From positions 2,976,001 through 3,040,000 of the forward strand of contig JAJNNQ010000011.1 of the NCBI GenBank assembly GCA_027886175.1: DNA of 64,000 bases, read 5' to 3'. Below the pieces are notes generated by a model. The model did not search any database. It was not told where the DNA came from and saw only the letters and a list, made by a program, of their open reading frames with translations. The position numbers were made by a program, and so were the translations under genes. The stretch comes from Phylloscopus collybita. Its lineage: Eukaryota; Chordata; Aves; Passeriformes; Phylloscopidae. Shown here in pieces: positions 1-11,494 of the stretch (its first letter is position 1; the number at the start of each line of letters is the position of its first letter).

Positions 1-560
1 CACCCCGTGCTGTTTGAGACAGTTTATGTGGCACTGACAGAAATGGCAGCGTGATAAATCGATTTTATATCCTAGGCATTAGCAAAATCCTGAAATGGAG
101 ACTGCACAATGCTAAAATGCTTTTGTAATGTAACAATTTTACATGATTTTTATATTATAACCGACTCAGAGAATGGTGTAAAACAATTCTGTCATTTCCC
201 ACACCTGCAGACTGGTGATAACAGTGACAGAAACCAAAGAAACAGAAACAAAAGCCAGGGAAGAATTTATTGATTTCCCAGGGATTGTGGAACAAGAGGG
301 TGGGACCAGGAGATGAAATAAAATAAATGGATCTGATCTACGGGATGTCCTGCAGACAAGTCAGAGGTTAAAACCAAACAAGAGAGTTCCTGGAACATCC
401 AAAGCTCACAGGAATGTTTGAATGATGCCCGAACTCACGGATGTGTGTGTGCCCCAGCAATGGAGCCATGCACAGAGAACATTGTTCTAAAACACCCCAG
501 CCCTGGATATTGTCCCTTTTCCATCCCTGGTTAAACTTGTAACAATTCCAAAGAGTGAGC
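1..560. repeat. AT-rich flank, inverted copy of 52.6-52.8 kb
   Basis: No gene is visible. Bases about 20-180 match the reverse complement of about 52600-52790 (shared words around CAGTTTATGTG, AGAAATGGCAG, GATTTTATA and GAGACTGCA), so this is one arm of a dispersed or inverted duplicate, probably an old ERV fragment. The rest (200-560) is unique-looking intergenic sequence in which I see nothing. Confidence 0.5.
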
Positions 561-948
561 TTTGTTTTTCACCCCCGGCTGTGATTTGGGGGGCCGAGGG
601 GGTCCCGGGCAGCCCCCGCCACCCCGATCACGGCCCCGCTGCTGAGCACTGACCCCGCCCCGGGGGGCACCGGGACCCCCCAAAATCTGCACCCGCAGCC
701 CCTGCAGTGGAGCTGGGGCCTGGAGAGGCTCCTGGAACAGAGGCCCTTGTGCCCTGTGCCCGTCCCCTCCCTGGCTCTAGGGCGGTGCTGTGCCTGCACA
801 CTCTGCCTGTCCCTGTCCCTGTCCCCCCCTTGCTGTCACCCCGGCTGTGGCAGTGGCGGGCGCGGGGGCTGAGGGGCCGCACCTGGACCCGTCTGTTCCT
901 CGAGTGTCACCCGGGCGTGTCCCCTCCCCCGGAGTGTCCCCAGCGGCC

Positions 949-2233
949 ATGGAGCCTCGAGTGGTGCGACAATCCCGGCGCGGGGAGGGGGAGGAGACGG
1001 GGAGCGGGGACAGAGGGGACACGGGGTCGGCAGGAGGGGACAGGGGTCCCAAAGGGAGGGTGTGGCGAGAAGAGGGGAGGTGACAGAGGGGTGGAGGGCA
1101 CCGAGAGTGGCAGAGGGGACAGAGAGGGTGGCAGCGGGTGGCACAGGGGACAATGGAGGTGGCAGAGGAGTGGGGGACAGCAGGGGGTGGCAGGGGCATG
1201 GCAGAGGGCACAGGGGGTCGCAAAGGGGACAGGAGGGTGTGGCAGGAAGGGAGGAGGTGACAGAGGGGTGGAGGGGACCAAGGGTGGCAGAGGGGACATT
1301 GGGGTGTGGCAGGGGGTGGCAGATGGGATGAGAAGGTGGCAGATGTGACATGGGGGGTGGCAGAGGGGAGAGCAGGGGGTGGCAGAGGGGACGAGGAGGA
1401 GACAAAGTGTCAGCAGGGACAGCTGAGCTCTCCAGGGAGGGGACAAAGGGCATCCCTGGAGGGGACAGGGGCCACCCCAGGAGGCCACAAATGCCACGAG
1501 GTCCCTGCCACCTCCCCTGTCCCCTCCCCAGGTGCTGGAGGTGGTGGTGGCTGTGGTGGCCACCCTGGGCGAGCTGGCAGCCACCGTGACCGGGCCACAT
1601 GGGGACCTGCTGCGGGCCGTGTCCCCAAGGTCCCTGCGCGCAGCCCTGAAGAAATTCACCTGGACCCTCCGTTGCACCCTGTGCCACTGCAGTGACACCT
1701 CCCTGGGCCAGCGCGATGCCACCTCCCTACACCAGGTCCTGGCCAACCTCGAGGCCAACCCGGGGGCCACCTGGGCCCACGATGGAATGAGAGCTGCGGT
1801 CAGAGCCGAACGAGACTCGGTGGCCGCGCTCAGGGAGAGCTGGGACCGGCTGGCCGGGGAGGCCACCGAGCTCCAGGAGCTCTGGGAGGATGCAGACACC
1901 AGGGGTGTGCAGCGGCCAGAGGTGGCCCTGGAGCTGCTGGGGCGCTTGGAGGCCTCGTGTGACAAAGCCAGCCTGCTCCCCTGGGAGCTGCTGCGCTGGC
2001 TCGGGGACATCCAGGCTGCCCTGAAGGGGACAGGGGAGGTGACTCCTGATGTCTTCAAGGACTTGGTGGGTGTGGTGGTCGAGGCTGAGTGGCTGTGTGA
2101 GGCCAGCGCCCGCCTGGCGACGTGTCACCTGCTGGGGACACTTGGGGACATCCGCACCCTCCTCTCAAGTCCCTCTGCTGGCTCCGGTGGCCCTGGTGGC
2201 CCTGCTCACCACAAGGTGTCTGAGTGGTGCTAA
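949..2233 (+). CDS. Unknown songbird-type gene family, copy 1
   Basis: I do not recognise this protein. The main exon starts after a polypyrimidine tract and AG acceptor at 1530-1531 and is open for 233 codons to TAA at 2231-2233. A possible first exon is ATG GAG CCT CGA GTG at 949-963, followed by GTGCGA. The same short exon, in the same phase, precedes copy 2 on the minus strand (35608-36964), which supports the model. The protein is helical and Leu/Ala/Glu-rich, with heptad-like stretches (TLGELAA, ELLGRLEASCDKASLLPWEL, EWLCEASARLATCHLLG) and no signal peptide or membrane span. It ends SGGPGGPAHHKVSEWC, losing the longer tail seen in copy 2. Conservation of frame between diverged copies argues for past or present coding. 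The function is unknown, and the weak donor of exon 1 makes the start uncertain. Confidence 0.5.
1040..1440 (+). repeat. GGTGGCAGAGGGGACA minisatellite in intron
   Basis: Imperfect tandem repeats of a 14-17 bp G-rich unit (core GTGGCAGAGGGGAC) fill the intron between the candidate exon 1 and the main exon of the unknown gene. The same minisatellite lies in the matching intron of copy 2 at about 36770-36950. Long open frames here on both strands are products of this repeat, not genes. Confidence 0.8.
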
Positions 2234-2239
2234 GAAGCC

Positions 2240-2480
2240 ATCCAGGACATCCCAAGGCTGCTGCAGGGACAGTGATGTCACCGCTGTGACATCATTGGGG
2301 TGATGACATCATCCGGAACATCGCTGGTGTCACTTGTCCCCTCCCCTCTCCCTGCACGGTGTTTGAGACAAATTTGGGGAATTTTCTGGAAATTTTCATT
2401 GAAACTGTTCCAAATCCTGATGGGAATTCCTGGGGTGACCTCACTGGGGACACTCAGTGTGATAAACAGCAATGATAAAT
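2240..2480 (+). other. Conserved 3' flank of the unknown family
   Basis: About 200 bp (GTGACATCATTGGGGTGATG, later TTTGAGACAAATTTGGGGAA) recur at about 35510-35690 after copy 2 and at about 52940-53195, both in reverse orientation. The block behaves as the 3' untranslated region of the family. The 53-kb copy has lost its gene. Confidence 0.6.
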
Positions 2481-2683
2481 AGCTATGCTGACAAAACTGA
2501 AATGTTAATCAATATTTTAAAATAAAATTGTAATTAAAAGTACAGTGTTAAAGAGAAGAGGGAAGGGGTCCCTCCTTTCTCCTGCAGATGTTCATGAGAG
2601 AGTAGAATAAAGGAAGAAACTAAAGATAAGATGAGGTAAATTTATCCATAAAACAGGGAAAGTTGGGGAAACTCCAGGAAAAT

Positions 2684-3169
2684 TGTTAATTATATGAGAT
2701 TTACTGCTTTAATGTTCAAACTTGGTATTGGCTTACATAATACAAGCTTAATACACATGTGTAATAAGAGAGGTTATTCAGAGAACAACGAGGAATACTG
2801 TCAGCCTTCATCCCAAAGAGCACCCAAAGAAGGCAGAAGAGCCCCTGGCAACAAGTGAAGCATGTGCCATGAAGTGCAGTGATGTAGATTTTAAAAATCA
2901 GAAATAGGAGGAAGCTCACAGGAAACATTGATGGATCTGTATCAGCAGACAGTAGATCAGTGTAGTTTGAATTGCTCTGTTTTGTGCCTGAGGTGGGGTG
3001 AGAAGCCCTCCCCATACCCGGATCAGTTTTGCTTCTGCCTTATCAGAACCTTAACCAGATTTAAACAAGCATTGCCAAATTTTTGTATATGCTTAATATT
3101 ATATTAGATGGTTATTAAAATTGCTACTAAATTTTGTATTTGTTGTTTATTTTATTCACATTTATAACA
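2684..3169 (+). mobile_element. Solo LTR, TGTTAATT family
   Basis: It begins TGTTAATTATATGAG and ends TTATAACA, giving TG...CA with short inverted ends. It is preceded by a purine-rich tract (GGGAAAGTTGGGGAAA) like a polypurine tract. A second plus copy is at 33529-34058 and a related minus copy at about 34793-35461. No internal retroviral genes adjoin it. Confidence 0.65.
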
Positions 3170-3715
3170 CTTCCATGCCTTACTTAGGGGATTTTTTTAA
3201 AATCTCCTCTTTATAATAATCCCATGGTCTCTGTCCACATTGCCTGCAGACACACCTGCTGTTTGAATGACACCAATCACAACTTGATTTCTTTAAATTC
3301 CTTCCTCCTTCTTGTTTAATTTATTGATTTGTGTCATGCTTCAAACCTGGCTAAAATTTGTGAGATCTGAGCTTCTTTTTTGTCTTTCCTCAATTTCATT
3401 ATTTTGGATATTTTTGATGTTTTCCCAAAATGACTTAATTCTTTTGCAGCCAGTTTGGAGCCTACAGGCATCGCTGCAACTTGCATTGCCTTCAGTCACA
3501 GAGTGAATGAGCTTAATAAAGCATGGAACTAGGCAAGGTAAAAATGGTAACCCCGTTAAGGAACATAATATTATAAATCCCACTTTCTTCCAGCCAGCCC
3601 CTCCCCCAAACCACTGCTCCTACTAGGAATCCTGAAGGATAGAATTCCATTTCTGAACAGGCACACATCCTGCTACTCTTTTCATATCTTCTACTATTTT
3701 TGTGAAAGAGTTTCC
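3170..3715. other. AT-rich stretch, no gene
   Basis: Low-complexity, T-rich sequence. It contains GCTTAATAAAGCATGG near 3510, a polyadenylation-like remnant resembling the one at 43025, so an LTR 3' end is possible. I see no coding feature. Confidence 0.4.
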
Positions 3716-4357
3716 TGACGCGATGCCGGTGTCCTTCAGCCCAGCCAGCTCCCGGCACCGGCACCAGGAGTGGGCTGCCCCCAGAAAGCCAGGCAATCCG
3801 GGGTGCAGCTGCAGGGCACAGCTGCTCTATAGCACAGGTGGCACGCGTCCAGGGCAGGGACAAGGGACAGGGAGAGGCCTTCTGTGGGATTTCCAAAGGT
3901 GTTTATTGCCCAGAGGGTCAGGGACAGAAAAAGGCACAGAACCTGGGCTTGCAGGGGCTGATAAGTGGGGGAGGTCTGGGGAGAGGATACAATTTCCAAC
4001 CAATGAGGGTGACATGGGGGAGGAACATAAGGCGGGGAGTACAATGCACAGAGCAATGAAAGAACACAAGGGGAGGGAACAGTTTAAACCAACCACTGGG
4101 GCATCGAAGGTTGGGGGATTGACAGGGAAGGGTCTGGAAGAAGCGGCAGGGCCAGGGAAGGATTGACAATTCTGTAGGAGGAGGGAGGGGCAGGTCTAGG
4201 GAAGATAGACAACCAGGGCAAAGCCAACAATACAGGGGGAAAGGAAAAATCCATTAGGGATAAAATATACTGTAACAATACAAAATATGGGTGGTGTATA
4301 AAACTGACCATTAAAACTGAGCTGCAATTGGAAACACAATAAAAACACACCACAACA
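3716..4357 (-). mobile_element. Solo LTR, TGTTGTGG family, minus strand
   Basis: Read on the minus strand it runs from TGTTGTGGTGTGTTTTTATT to GGCATCGCGTCA. It carries CATTGGTTGG (CCAAT-like) and a polyadenylation signal in GGGCAATAAACACC. A second copy is at 51803-52449 on the plus strand. It sits directly upstream of, and seems to have truncated, the zinc-finger remnant at 4441. Confidence 0.7.
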
Positions 4358-4386
4358 GAAAGAGATTACTGGAACCCTGTAGTTGA

Positions 4387-4599
<213 letters not shown>

Positions 4600-5700
4600 G
4601 GGAAGCCCTGCAAGTGCCCTGAGTGCAGGAAGAGCTTCCTTTGTGCCCTGCTCCAGCTCCATCCTCATGGGAAGATCGGCGTTGGATGATCCCCAGTGAT
4701 CCCCGTTGGGCAGAGAGCCTTGGTGACCCCCATTCCTGGTGATCCCTGTTGGGTGTGGGGAAGGTCTTGGAGAGATTTCTTTCCCTTCTTGTCCCACTGT
4801 GATTTGGTTGGTATTAAATTCCCTCCCTGTTCCCAGGCTGGATCTGTTTTGCCTTTGCCGGTGCTCAGGGTGGGATTGCTCCTGGTCCTTCTCTTGACTC
4901 CTGGGCCTTTCCTTCTATTTCCTGTCCCTGTGCAGTTGCAGAGGGCAGGGGCAGAGTGGTTTTGGTGGCTCCTGGCATCCAGGCCGGGCCAGCCAGCCCC
5001 GGGGTTCCTGAGGGTCTTGTGGGCATCCCCCATTTGCGGGACATCCCCGCTGGAGGAGGGTGTCCCCCCGTGGTGCAGCCCCAGCCCTCAGGCAGCGCTC
5101 AGCCAAGCACAGAACACCCTCAGCTGGGGCCTCATTTTTTGTGCACCCCTGAGCCCCTGGAAATCTCCATCCCAATTTTGGGTTAACCTGAGCTCCTGTC
5201 TATCTGGGAGCCCATTTTTGGAGCTGTGTTGGGATTGCAGGGCCTGGTTTTGGTAGCAGGGGGTTTCAGGGCTGGCTTTTGAGAGAAGCTGCCAGAAGCT
5301 TCCTCTGTGTCCAGCAGAGCCAATCCGTGGTGCCTCCAAAGATCTGAGGTGCCGCATGCTGAGATCCACGGGGGTGCAGAGATACCCCAGAGCCCCTGGA
5401 GGAGCCCATGGCAGAGCAGGGGAATGCCTGACAGGAGGCTGTGACCCCGGGGGACACCTGCGGACAGAGGGGCCCCCACTGGAGCAGCCTGTCCTTGAAG
5501 GACGGAGCCTGTGGCAGAGTGACCCAGGCTGCAGCAGTTTGAGGGGGGCTGTTCCCCGTGGGATGGGCTGAGCTTGAAGGAGTTCCTGGAGAACTCTGCT
5601 GTGGGAGGGAGCCCAGGGTGCAGCAGGGGAACAGCTCCTGTCCCTGAGCAGCCGGAAAAGCCCCGGGGCACGAACTGACCATGGCCCCATTCCCTGTCTC
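4600..5700 (+). other. Zinc-finger 3' flank, duplicate of about 62.0-62.9 kb
   Basis: Immediately after the stop is a decayed finger (KPCKCPECRKSF). From about 4830 to 5700 the sequence parallels about 62030-62880 (shared words CTCAGGCAGCGCTCAGCCAAG, CCTGTCCTTGAAGGA). No independent coding signal is visible; the open frames change between the two copies. Confidence 0.55.
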
Positions 5701-5879
5701 CCTGCTCTGCCGGGGGAGGAGGTGGAGCTGGAAGGAGGGAGGCGTCAGGGGAGGCTGATTTTAAGGGTCTTCATTTCCTTCTCATTGTCGAGCTCTGAAA
5801 TTTTGGAGTTTTCTACCAGAAATCTCTCCCGTCTTCCACTCATCGACAGGAGATTGGGGCAGTTTTCACTTTTTCGGGG

Positions 5880-6313
5880 AAATCAAAGTGACGAACTGAT
5901 GCTCCTAGGTAGGGGGTAGGAGAAGTGGGGCTCTAGGGCTTCCCTCTGAGTCGGAGGCACCCAGCAGGCAGGGCTGGGCAAGGCGGTGGGGGAGATGCGG
6001 AGAACTTTGTTTGTGTTTTCAGCTCCATCCCGCCTCGGGCCCGGGCCCGTCCCAGGGCTGTTCCTCATCTGCGGCTTTGCCCTCAGACAGCCCGGGGGCG
6101 GGGCCTGAGAGCGCGGGGCGGGGCTGGGCCGTGTGCAGAGCCCGCCCATGGCTCGCTGCCATTGGCTAATGTTGCCGTCACTCCTGGCTCGCGCTGCACG
6201 GTGATTGGGCAGAGCGGGCAGAAGGACAGCCCTGGCTTTTCAGAGGCGCCATTTTCGGATCCTCGGTGTGGAGGAGGCGGCGGCGGCGGAGCTCGGAGGC
6301 GGCCCCGGCGCAG
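5880..6313 (+). promoter_or_regulatory. CpG-island promoter and exon 1 of zinc-finger unit A
   Basis: GC-rich island with GGGGCGGGGC boxes near 6090-6125, ATTGGCTA (inverted CCAAT) at 6161, GCCGTCA at 6174-6180 and GTGATTGGGC at 6201-6210. The order ATTGGCT, GCCGTCAC, TGATTGGG, with about 40-43 bp between the two CCAAT boxes, recurs at 45938-45986, 61131-61178 and 63911-63960. Downstream CGCCATTTT at 6247 begins the conserved exon 1, which ends CGGCGCAG at 6313 with donor GTGGGA. There is no TATA box. The copy at 63633-64000 is offset by 57752 bp. Confidence 0.75.
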
Positions 6314-6569
6314 GTGGGAGCCGCGCTGGGTTGTGCCGGGGCTCGGAGCTGGCTGCGGGCGGAGGGGGCGGCAGGGGGCTCTGGCTGTGGCTGGGTTGTG
6401 CCGTGTCCGCGCCGTGTTCCCCGTGGCCTGAGGGCGCTGCGGGAGCGGCTGCCCGCGGTCTCCTTCCCGCGGGTGCCTGGGCAGGAGCCGGGGCCGGAGC
6501 AGCGCTGGCTCGTCCCGGTTCCTGTGGGTAGGACGGAGGCGGCTGCGCTGTCCCCGGGCCTGAGCGGGA

Positions 6570-7455
6570 AAATTGGCATCGCCAGAGGTTTCTGTGCCCG
6601 AAGGAGCCAGAGGAGTCCTGTAAAAGTGACTTTATTCATGAACAAAGGGAGAGGCCATGCGGCACTTGCCGTGCGATCCCTCCAATTGTTGTGGGCAGCC
6701 TATTTCTAAAATTATTTTATTAACTCTTTACACGTTTAATTGTCATCTTTAAAGCTCTTCTCGTTTTGCAAAATGCAACGTAAAGGTGAACTTTGAAAAA
6801 CCCATATACCAAAATTTTTAGATTCCTAAGTGCCACACACAAAAACACACAAACCATTGCAAAGCAATCAAGGTTTTTCTTCTTCTCCTAAGACTAAAAC
6901 TTGGTTCTCACAGCCCTGGCACAAACCTGAGAATTCAAAAGCAGGATTATTGCAAAAAAAACTATTATTATGGTGTCATCTTGTCACTGAAACTGTGGGA
7001 AAAACAGAAATGCTCCAACAATATCTTTTGTGTTAGAGAGTCAAGGCATCACTTGATTCTGGCCAGGATGGGCAAAAGAAATCATTTCACCCACACATAG
7101 CCCGGTGTGCAGAGAAAATCATTCCAGAGGAGTCCTGTAAAAGTGACTTTATTCATGAACAAAGGGAGAGGCCATGCGGCATTTGCCATGCGGTCTCTCC
7201 AATTGTTGTAGTTCGCAGCCTCCTTTTTATCCTGATTTTCCCTTCTGCATCTCCCTCTCCCTTTGCCCGCTGGCGAAGGTCCTTGGAAAGTTCAGCCTTC
7301 CCGATCCTATTGCTGCATGTCCTCGTTAATATGCACCCCCCTTTTGTAAAACATCCGATGTTCCTGGCTCTGTTCAGGCTTTGTTCTTCTTCTCCGTGTT
7401 GAGGAATTCAGCAGAACCTTGGCTGAGCAGCAGTCCGTGTCAATGAGTAACATTT
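6570..7455 (-). mobile_element. LTR fragments in intron 1 of unit A
   Basis: Minus-strand LTR sequence with polyadenylation signal (GTTCATGAATAAAGTCACTT) occurs at about 6570-6705 and again at about 7125-7455, separated by about 420 bp of AT-rich sequence. The same LTR, whole, lies on the plus strand at 60412-60785 inside unit C, beginning TGTTACTCATTGACACGG. It belongs to the duplicated zinc-finger unit rather than being an independent insertion. Confidence 0.55.
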
Positions 7456-8312
7456 TCTGAAACTGATGAGTTTCTCTCATTTCTTCCTTATCTATAAGTC
7501 CCCGGCCCTATCTCCAAGTAGATTTCACACACTGACTCTGTTTTTTCTTCCTGGTTCCTCTTTGGTTTTGGGATTCTTCTCGGTGATCTCAATTTTGAGA
7601 AAAACGAAAATTCATTTTGAGATTATTTTCCAAAAGTGTTCCTGGCCATCAGCCAAGGAACACCCTGCACATTAAAGCAGCCTTATCTATGTACTGTTCT
7701 TTTACTCAGGTACATACATATTCATGAGTTTCATTCTTGGCAGCTTTTTATGGTTTAGAAAGTTTTCTTTGTTTTGGTTTTCTGCTCTAGCTTATCTGTA
7801 TGACATCCTGCAGATCAGGCCAATCTCTTTTATTTCTTCTTGTGGCCTCATCCTGTTGTTTCACACTTCCCAGAGAGCGAACAGTTCACAAACTCTTCTC
7901 TCCTTCTTCTCTGCTGCTCTGGTTTGTGTGGCCCTTATCTCATCCCTTGGAGAGGTCAGTCAGCAGCTGTGGGAAACACCCTGATTGCTTTATACAGTTC
8001 TCTGGGTTACACACAAGTATTTGACCATTTTCTATTTTGCCGAGGCCTACAGAACAATACATTCATCCCATGATCAGTTCTAGAAGCTGTCAGGTGTCTA
8101 CATCAACATCAAATACTCATCCCACTGCTGCTTCCATGAGTTACACGGTGCAGACTTCAAATGAGCAATGAGGTTAAATGAGCAAGCAGCTCAAAGGGAT
8201 TCTAAACTGCACTGTGCTTACAATCAATAACCACAGATAAAGACCAGCACCCAAATGTGAAAGCCAATATTCTCGGGTCATTTTCCACAATTCCCTGTCC
8301 TTTTGTAGTCGT
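7456..8312 (+). repeat. Zinc-finger unit intron, duplicated block
   Basis: No gene seen. The block is present nearly unchanged at about 46360-47160 (+) and about 60400-59560 (-), always between promoter and finger exon. It is spacer of a recent segmental duplication. Short open frames in it are not consistent between copies. Confidence 0.6.
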
Positions 8313-8755
8313 TTGTGGCTCAGGAGGCCTGGCTGCCACCTGCATCCCCTTGCTCAGCTGCTGACTGAGCTGCACTCAGCAAGGTGTCCTGCATGGCCCA
8401 AAGATGAGAGTTGCTGTAGCACAGAAGAGGAGGAAGAGCATTCGTTTAACCCCTGGTGTGCCAGGGAACCCCGACACCGTGTCCCATTCCCATCCTTTCC
8501 ACGTTTGGGCCGGAACATGAGCTGCTTTCTTATTTCCTTTGTTCTCTGTTTCACCACTTTCCCGTTGTCATCTCTTTGCCAGCAGCATCTTGAGTCATTC
8601 AATTTTCCACACTGTGCTCCTCCTCCTGCTCATGGATAATCTGACCCCATCCCACGGTGAAATGTTGTGTTCTTGGTTTGAGTGGGTTGGTGGGCCAGAC
8701 TCAGGAGCTGGATCTGTCTGCTTGGTTCTTATTTGGAGGACAGGTTGTAAGACAA

Positions 8756-9113
8756 TTATTGCTTGCAGTGTCCTTGTGGCCTGCAGCTGGCAGCCTGATT
8801 CCTTGCCAGGGGCTGTTTGGGTGGGCTCTCCCCTGCCCAGGAGGGCAATGCCTCTGCCAGGTCCTTGTGGCCGAGCCGGTGCCCTGGGTGCTGGGGCCCC
8901 CTTGGGCCCTGGGCTTGATCCCTCAGGGGCTGTAGAAACTCTGCCATGGCCTTTGCCTTCCCCTTGGCCTTTTCCTCCTCCCTTCTTGCCTTCTTCCCCT
9001 GCTGTGCCTTTGTGACCAAGTGCTGCAGGGGCTTCTTCTACCCCTCCTGCAGCCCCCCTGAGTGCCTGTGGGTGCTCATCCTCAGACAGCTGCTGAGCTT
9101 TCTGCAAAACCAT
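8756..9113 (-). other. Conserved antisense open frame in the zinc-finger intron
   Basis: On the minus strand a frame reads ...LVTKAQQGKKARREEEKAKG, KAKAMAEFLQPLRDQ and onwards, a very basic and acidic helix followed by Pro/Gly-rich sequence. The same frame is open at 47655-48012 (-), 58753-59113 (+) and about 44960-45300 (+), always antisense to its zinc-finger gene. The D-unit copy differs by one extra in-frame Lys codon. I do not recognise it. Because the whole unit is recently duplicated, openness alone is weak evidence of coding. No start context or splice sites decide it. Confidence 0.3.
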
Positions 9114-9789
9114 TCATTTCTGCAGCGCCCCAAGCAAAGTCATTCAAGGATAATCTCAATCCTTCCACGTAGAATCCGCATTTCCCTTCTTCTTCCTCTT
9201 TTCCATCATCCTTTTTCTTACCAGAGTGATTCCTGCTGCTGCTTCTTTCCTTCACCATATTCCTGCACATCCCCCTTCACCCTTTCCCTTCCCAGCACAC
9301 CAACACCATCCATCCCATGCTGTCTAAATCCCTTCTTGACTTCCCTAATTGCCCCTCTGGGTGTCCATGTCCTTAATTTCCTCTGGGAGAATGTGCAAAT
9401 TGCTTTAACAATCTCTCATGAGACCCTTCAGAGTTATTTTGGGATCATCCTCCCTTTTGCCAGGACCCCTTCCTGGCTTTCCCTTTTCCACCCTGCATGG
9501 GTGCCCTGCCATGTTTCCTCCCTGAAGATCCCAGTGTCCTCCCTGATGAGATTTTCAGTGCTCTCTCCCTGCTGACTCTTCCCAGCCCCACTGATCTGTC
9601 ACTCGTCTGTCTCCTGGACACTCTTGGGTCCCCAATCAATCCCCGGTGCCGCCAGCACCCAAGGGAGCCGATCACCCAAACTGGGTGAGGCACCTTCAGC
9701 TCCACTCACTGCCCACCTCCCCGGGCAGTGGAAGGAATTCCAGAGGAGCCCCAAGGTGGGTGGAAAAATTCCCATCACCAGAGGTTTGT

Positions 9790-10135
9790 GTCCACAGAGA
9801 AGACAGAGGAGTCCTGTACAAGTTATTTCATTCATAAACCATGGGAGAGGCCATGGGACATTTCCCATGGGGTCTCTCCAGTTGTTGGAGGACGCAGCCT
9901 CCTTTTCATCCTAATTTTCCTGGCTGCATCTCCCTCTCCCTTTCCCCATTGGCTGAAGGACTTGAGAGGTACAGACTTCCCAATGCACCTCCCACATACC
10001 CCCCTTAATATGCACCCCACTTCTGTCTGGGTAGGGATATTCACAGCTCTGTTCAGTCTTTGTTCTTCTTCTCCAAGTTCATGAATTGAGCAGGACCTTG
10101 GCTGAGCAGCAGTCTGTGTGGTCAGTGAATAACAT
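9790..10135 (-). mobile_element. Diverged LTR fragment before finger exon A
   Basis: AGAGGAGTCCTGTACAAG through CAGCAGTCTGTGTGG follows, with many differences, the LTR at 7125-7455, in the same minus orientation. It is an older related copy in the intron just upstream of the finger exon. Confidence 0.45.
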
Positions 10136-10439
10136 TTTCTGGAACTGAGGGCTTCTTCTGTCCCTTCCTTATGTCCAAGAGCCTGGCCCTATCCCCAAGC
10201 AGATTCCCAGCATCTGTTCGTCAAGACACTTTCCTCTTCTTTCTTTCATGTCTCCATTTGTGGGACATCCTGATGATTTAGCAGAAGTTTTGTCTGAGTC
10301 TTGATGTTTGGGGAGTTTTTGTTTTGTCTCTTGAAGTTTGGAGGACTTTTGGGCTTTTTATCTTGGAGGTTCTCTACAGACACATGGTTCCCAATGATTT
10401 CCTGAGATGAACTTGGGCAAGGAGGAACCCCCAGCCTAA

Positions 10440-11240
<801 letters not shown>

Positions 11241-11494
11241 GGGAAGCCCTGGGAGTGCCCTGAGAGCAAGAAGAGCTTCATGCGCTGCTCCAGCTCCATC
11301 CCCCGTGGCAGGATCGGCGTTGGATGATCCCCAGTGACCCCTGTTGGGCAGAGCCCTGGTGATCCCTGTTGGGAAGACACCTGGCTGGGGGGGTTCCACA
11401 TCTTCCTGGCTCCCCCTGGGCACCTGGATGGACGCAGAGTCAGGAACATCCATCAGGACACAGAGCAACACTGGGAGTTCCTTAAGAAGAGTGG
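11241..11494 (+). other. 3' region of gene A with a decayed extra finger
   Basis: After the TAA stop the same frame continues GKPWECPESKKSFMRCSSSI, recognisably an eighth finger that has lost Cys and His ligands. Equivalent relics follow genes D, B and C and the 4.4-kb remnant. The rest is 3' flank shared with the other units (GATCATCCAACGCC complement near 11310). Confidence 0.6.

Noticed and set aside
836..2058. Long minus-strand frames of 283 and 383 codons
   Set aside because: They follow from the G-rich minisatellite and from the complement of the unknown-family exon.
3696..4360. 106-154 codon frames conserved at 3.7-4.2 kb and 52.0-52.4 kb
   Set aside because: Conservation comes from both being copies of one solo LTR with LTR ends and polyadenylation signal; no frame is favoured.
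6161..6210. Zinc-finger promoters as MHC-type X-Y modules
   Set aside because: They have CGTCA and TGATTGG but no X1 box, and the CGTCA-to-Y distance is about 5 bp longer than in the true module at 17137-17180.
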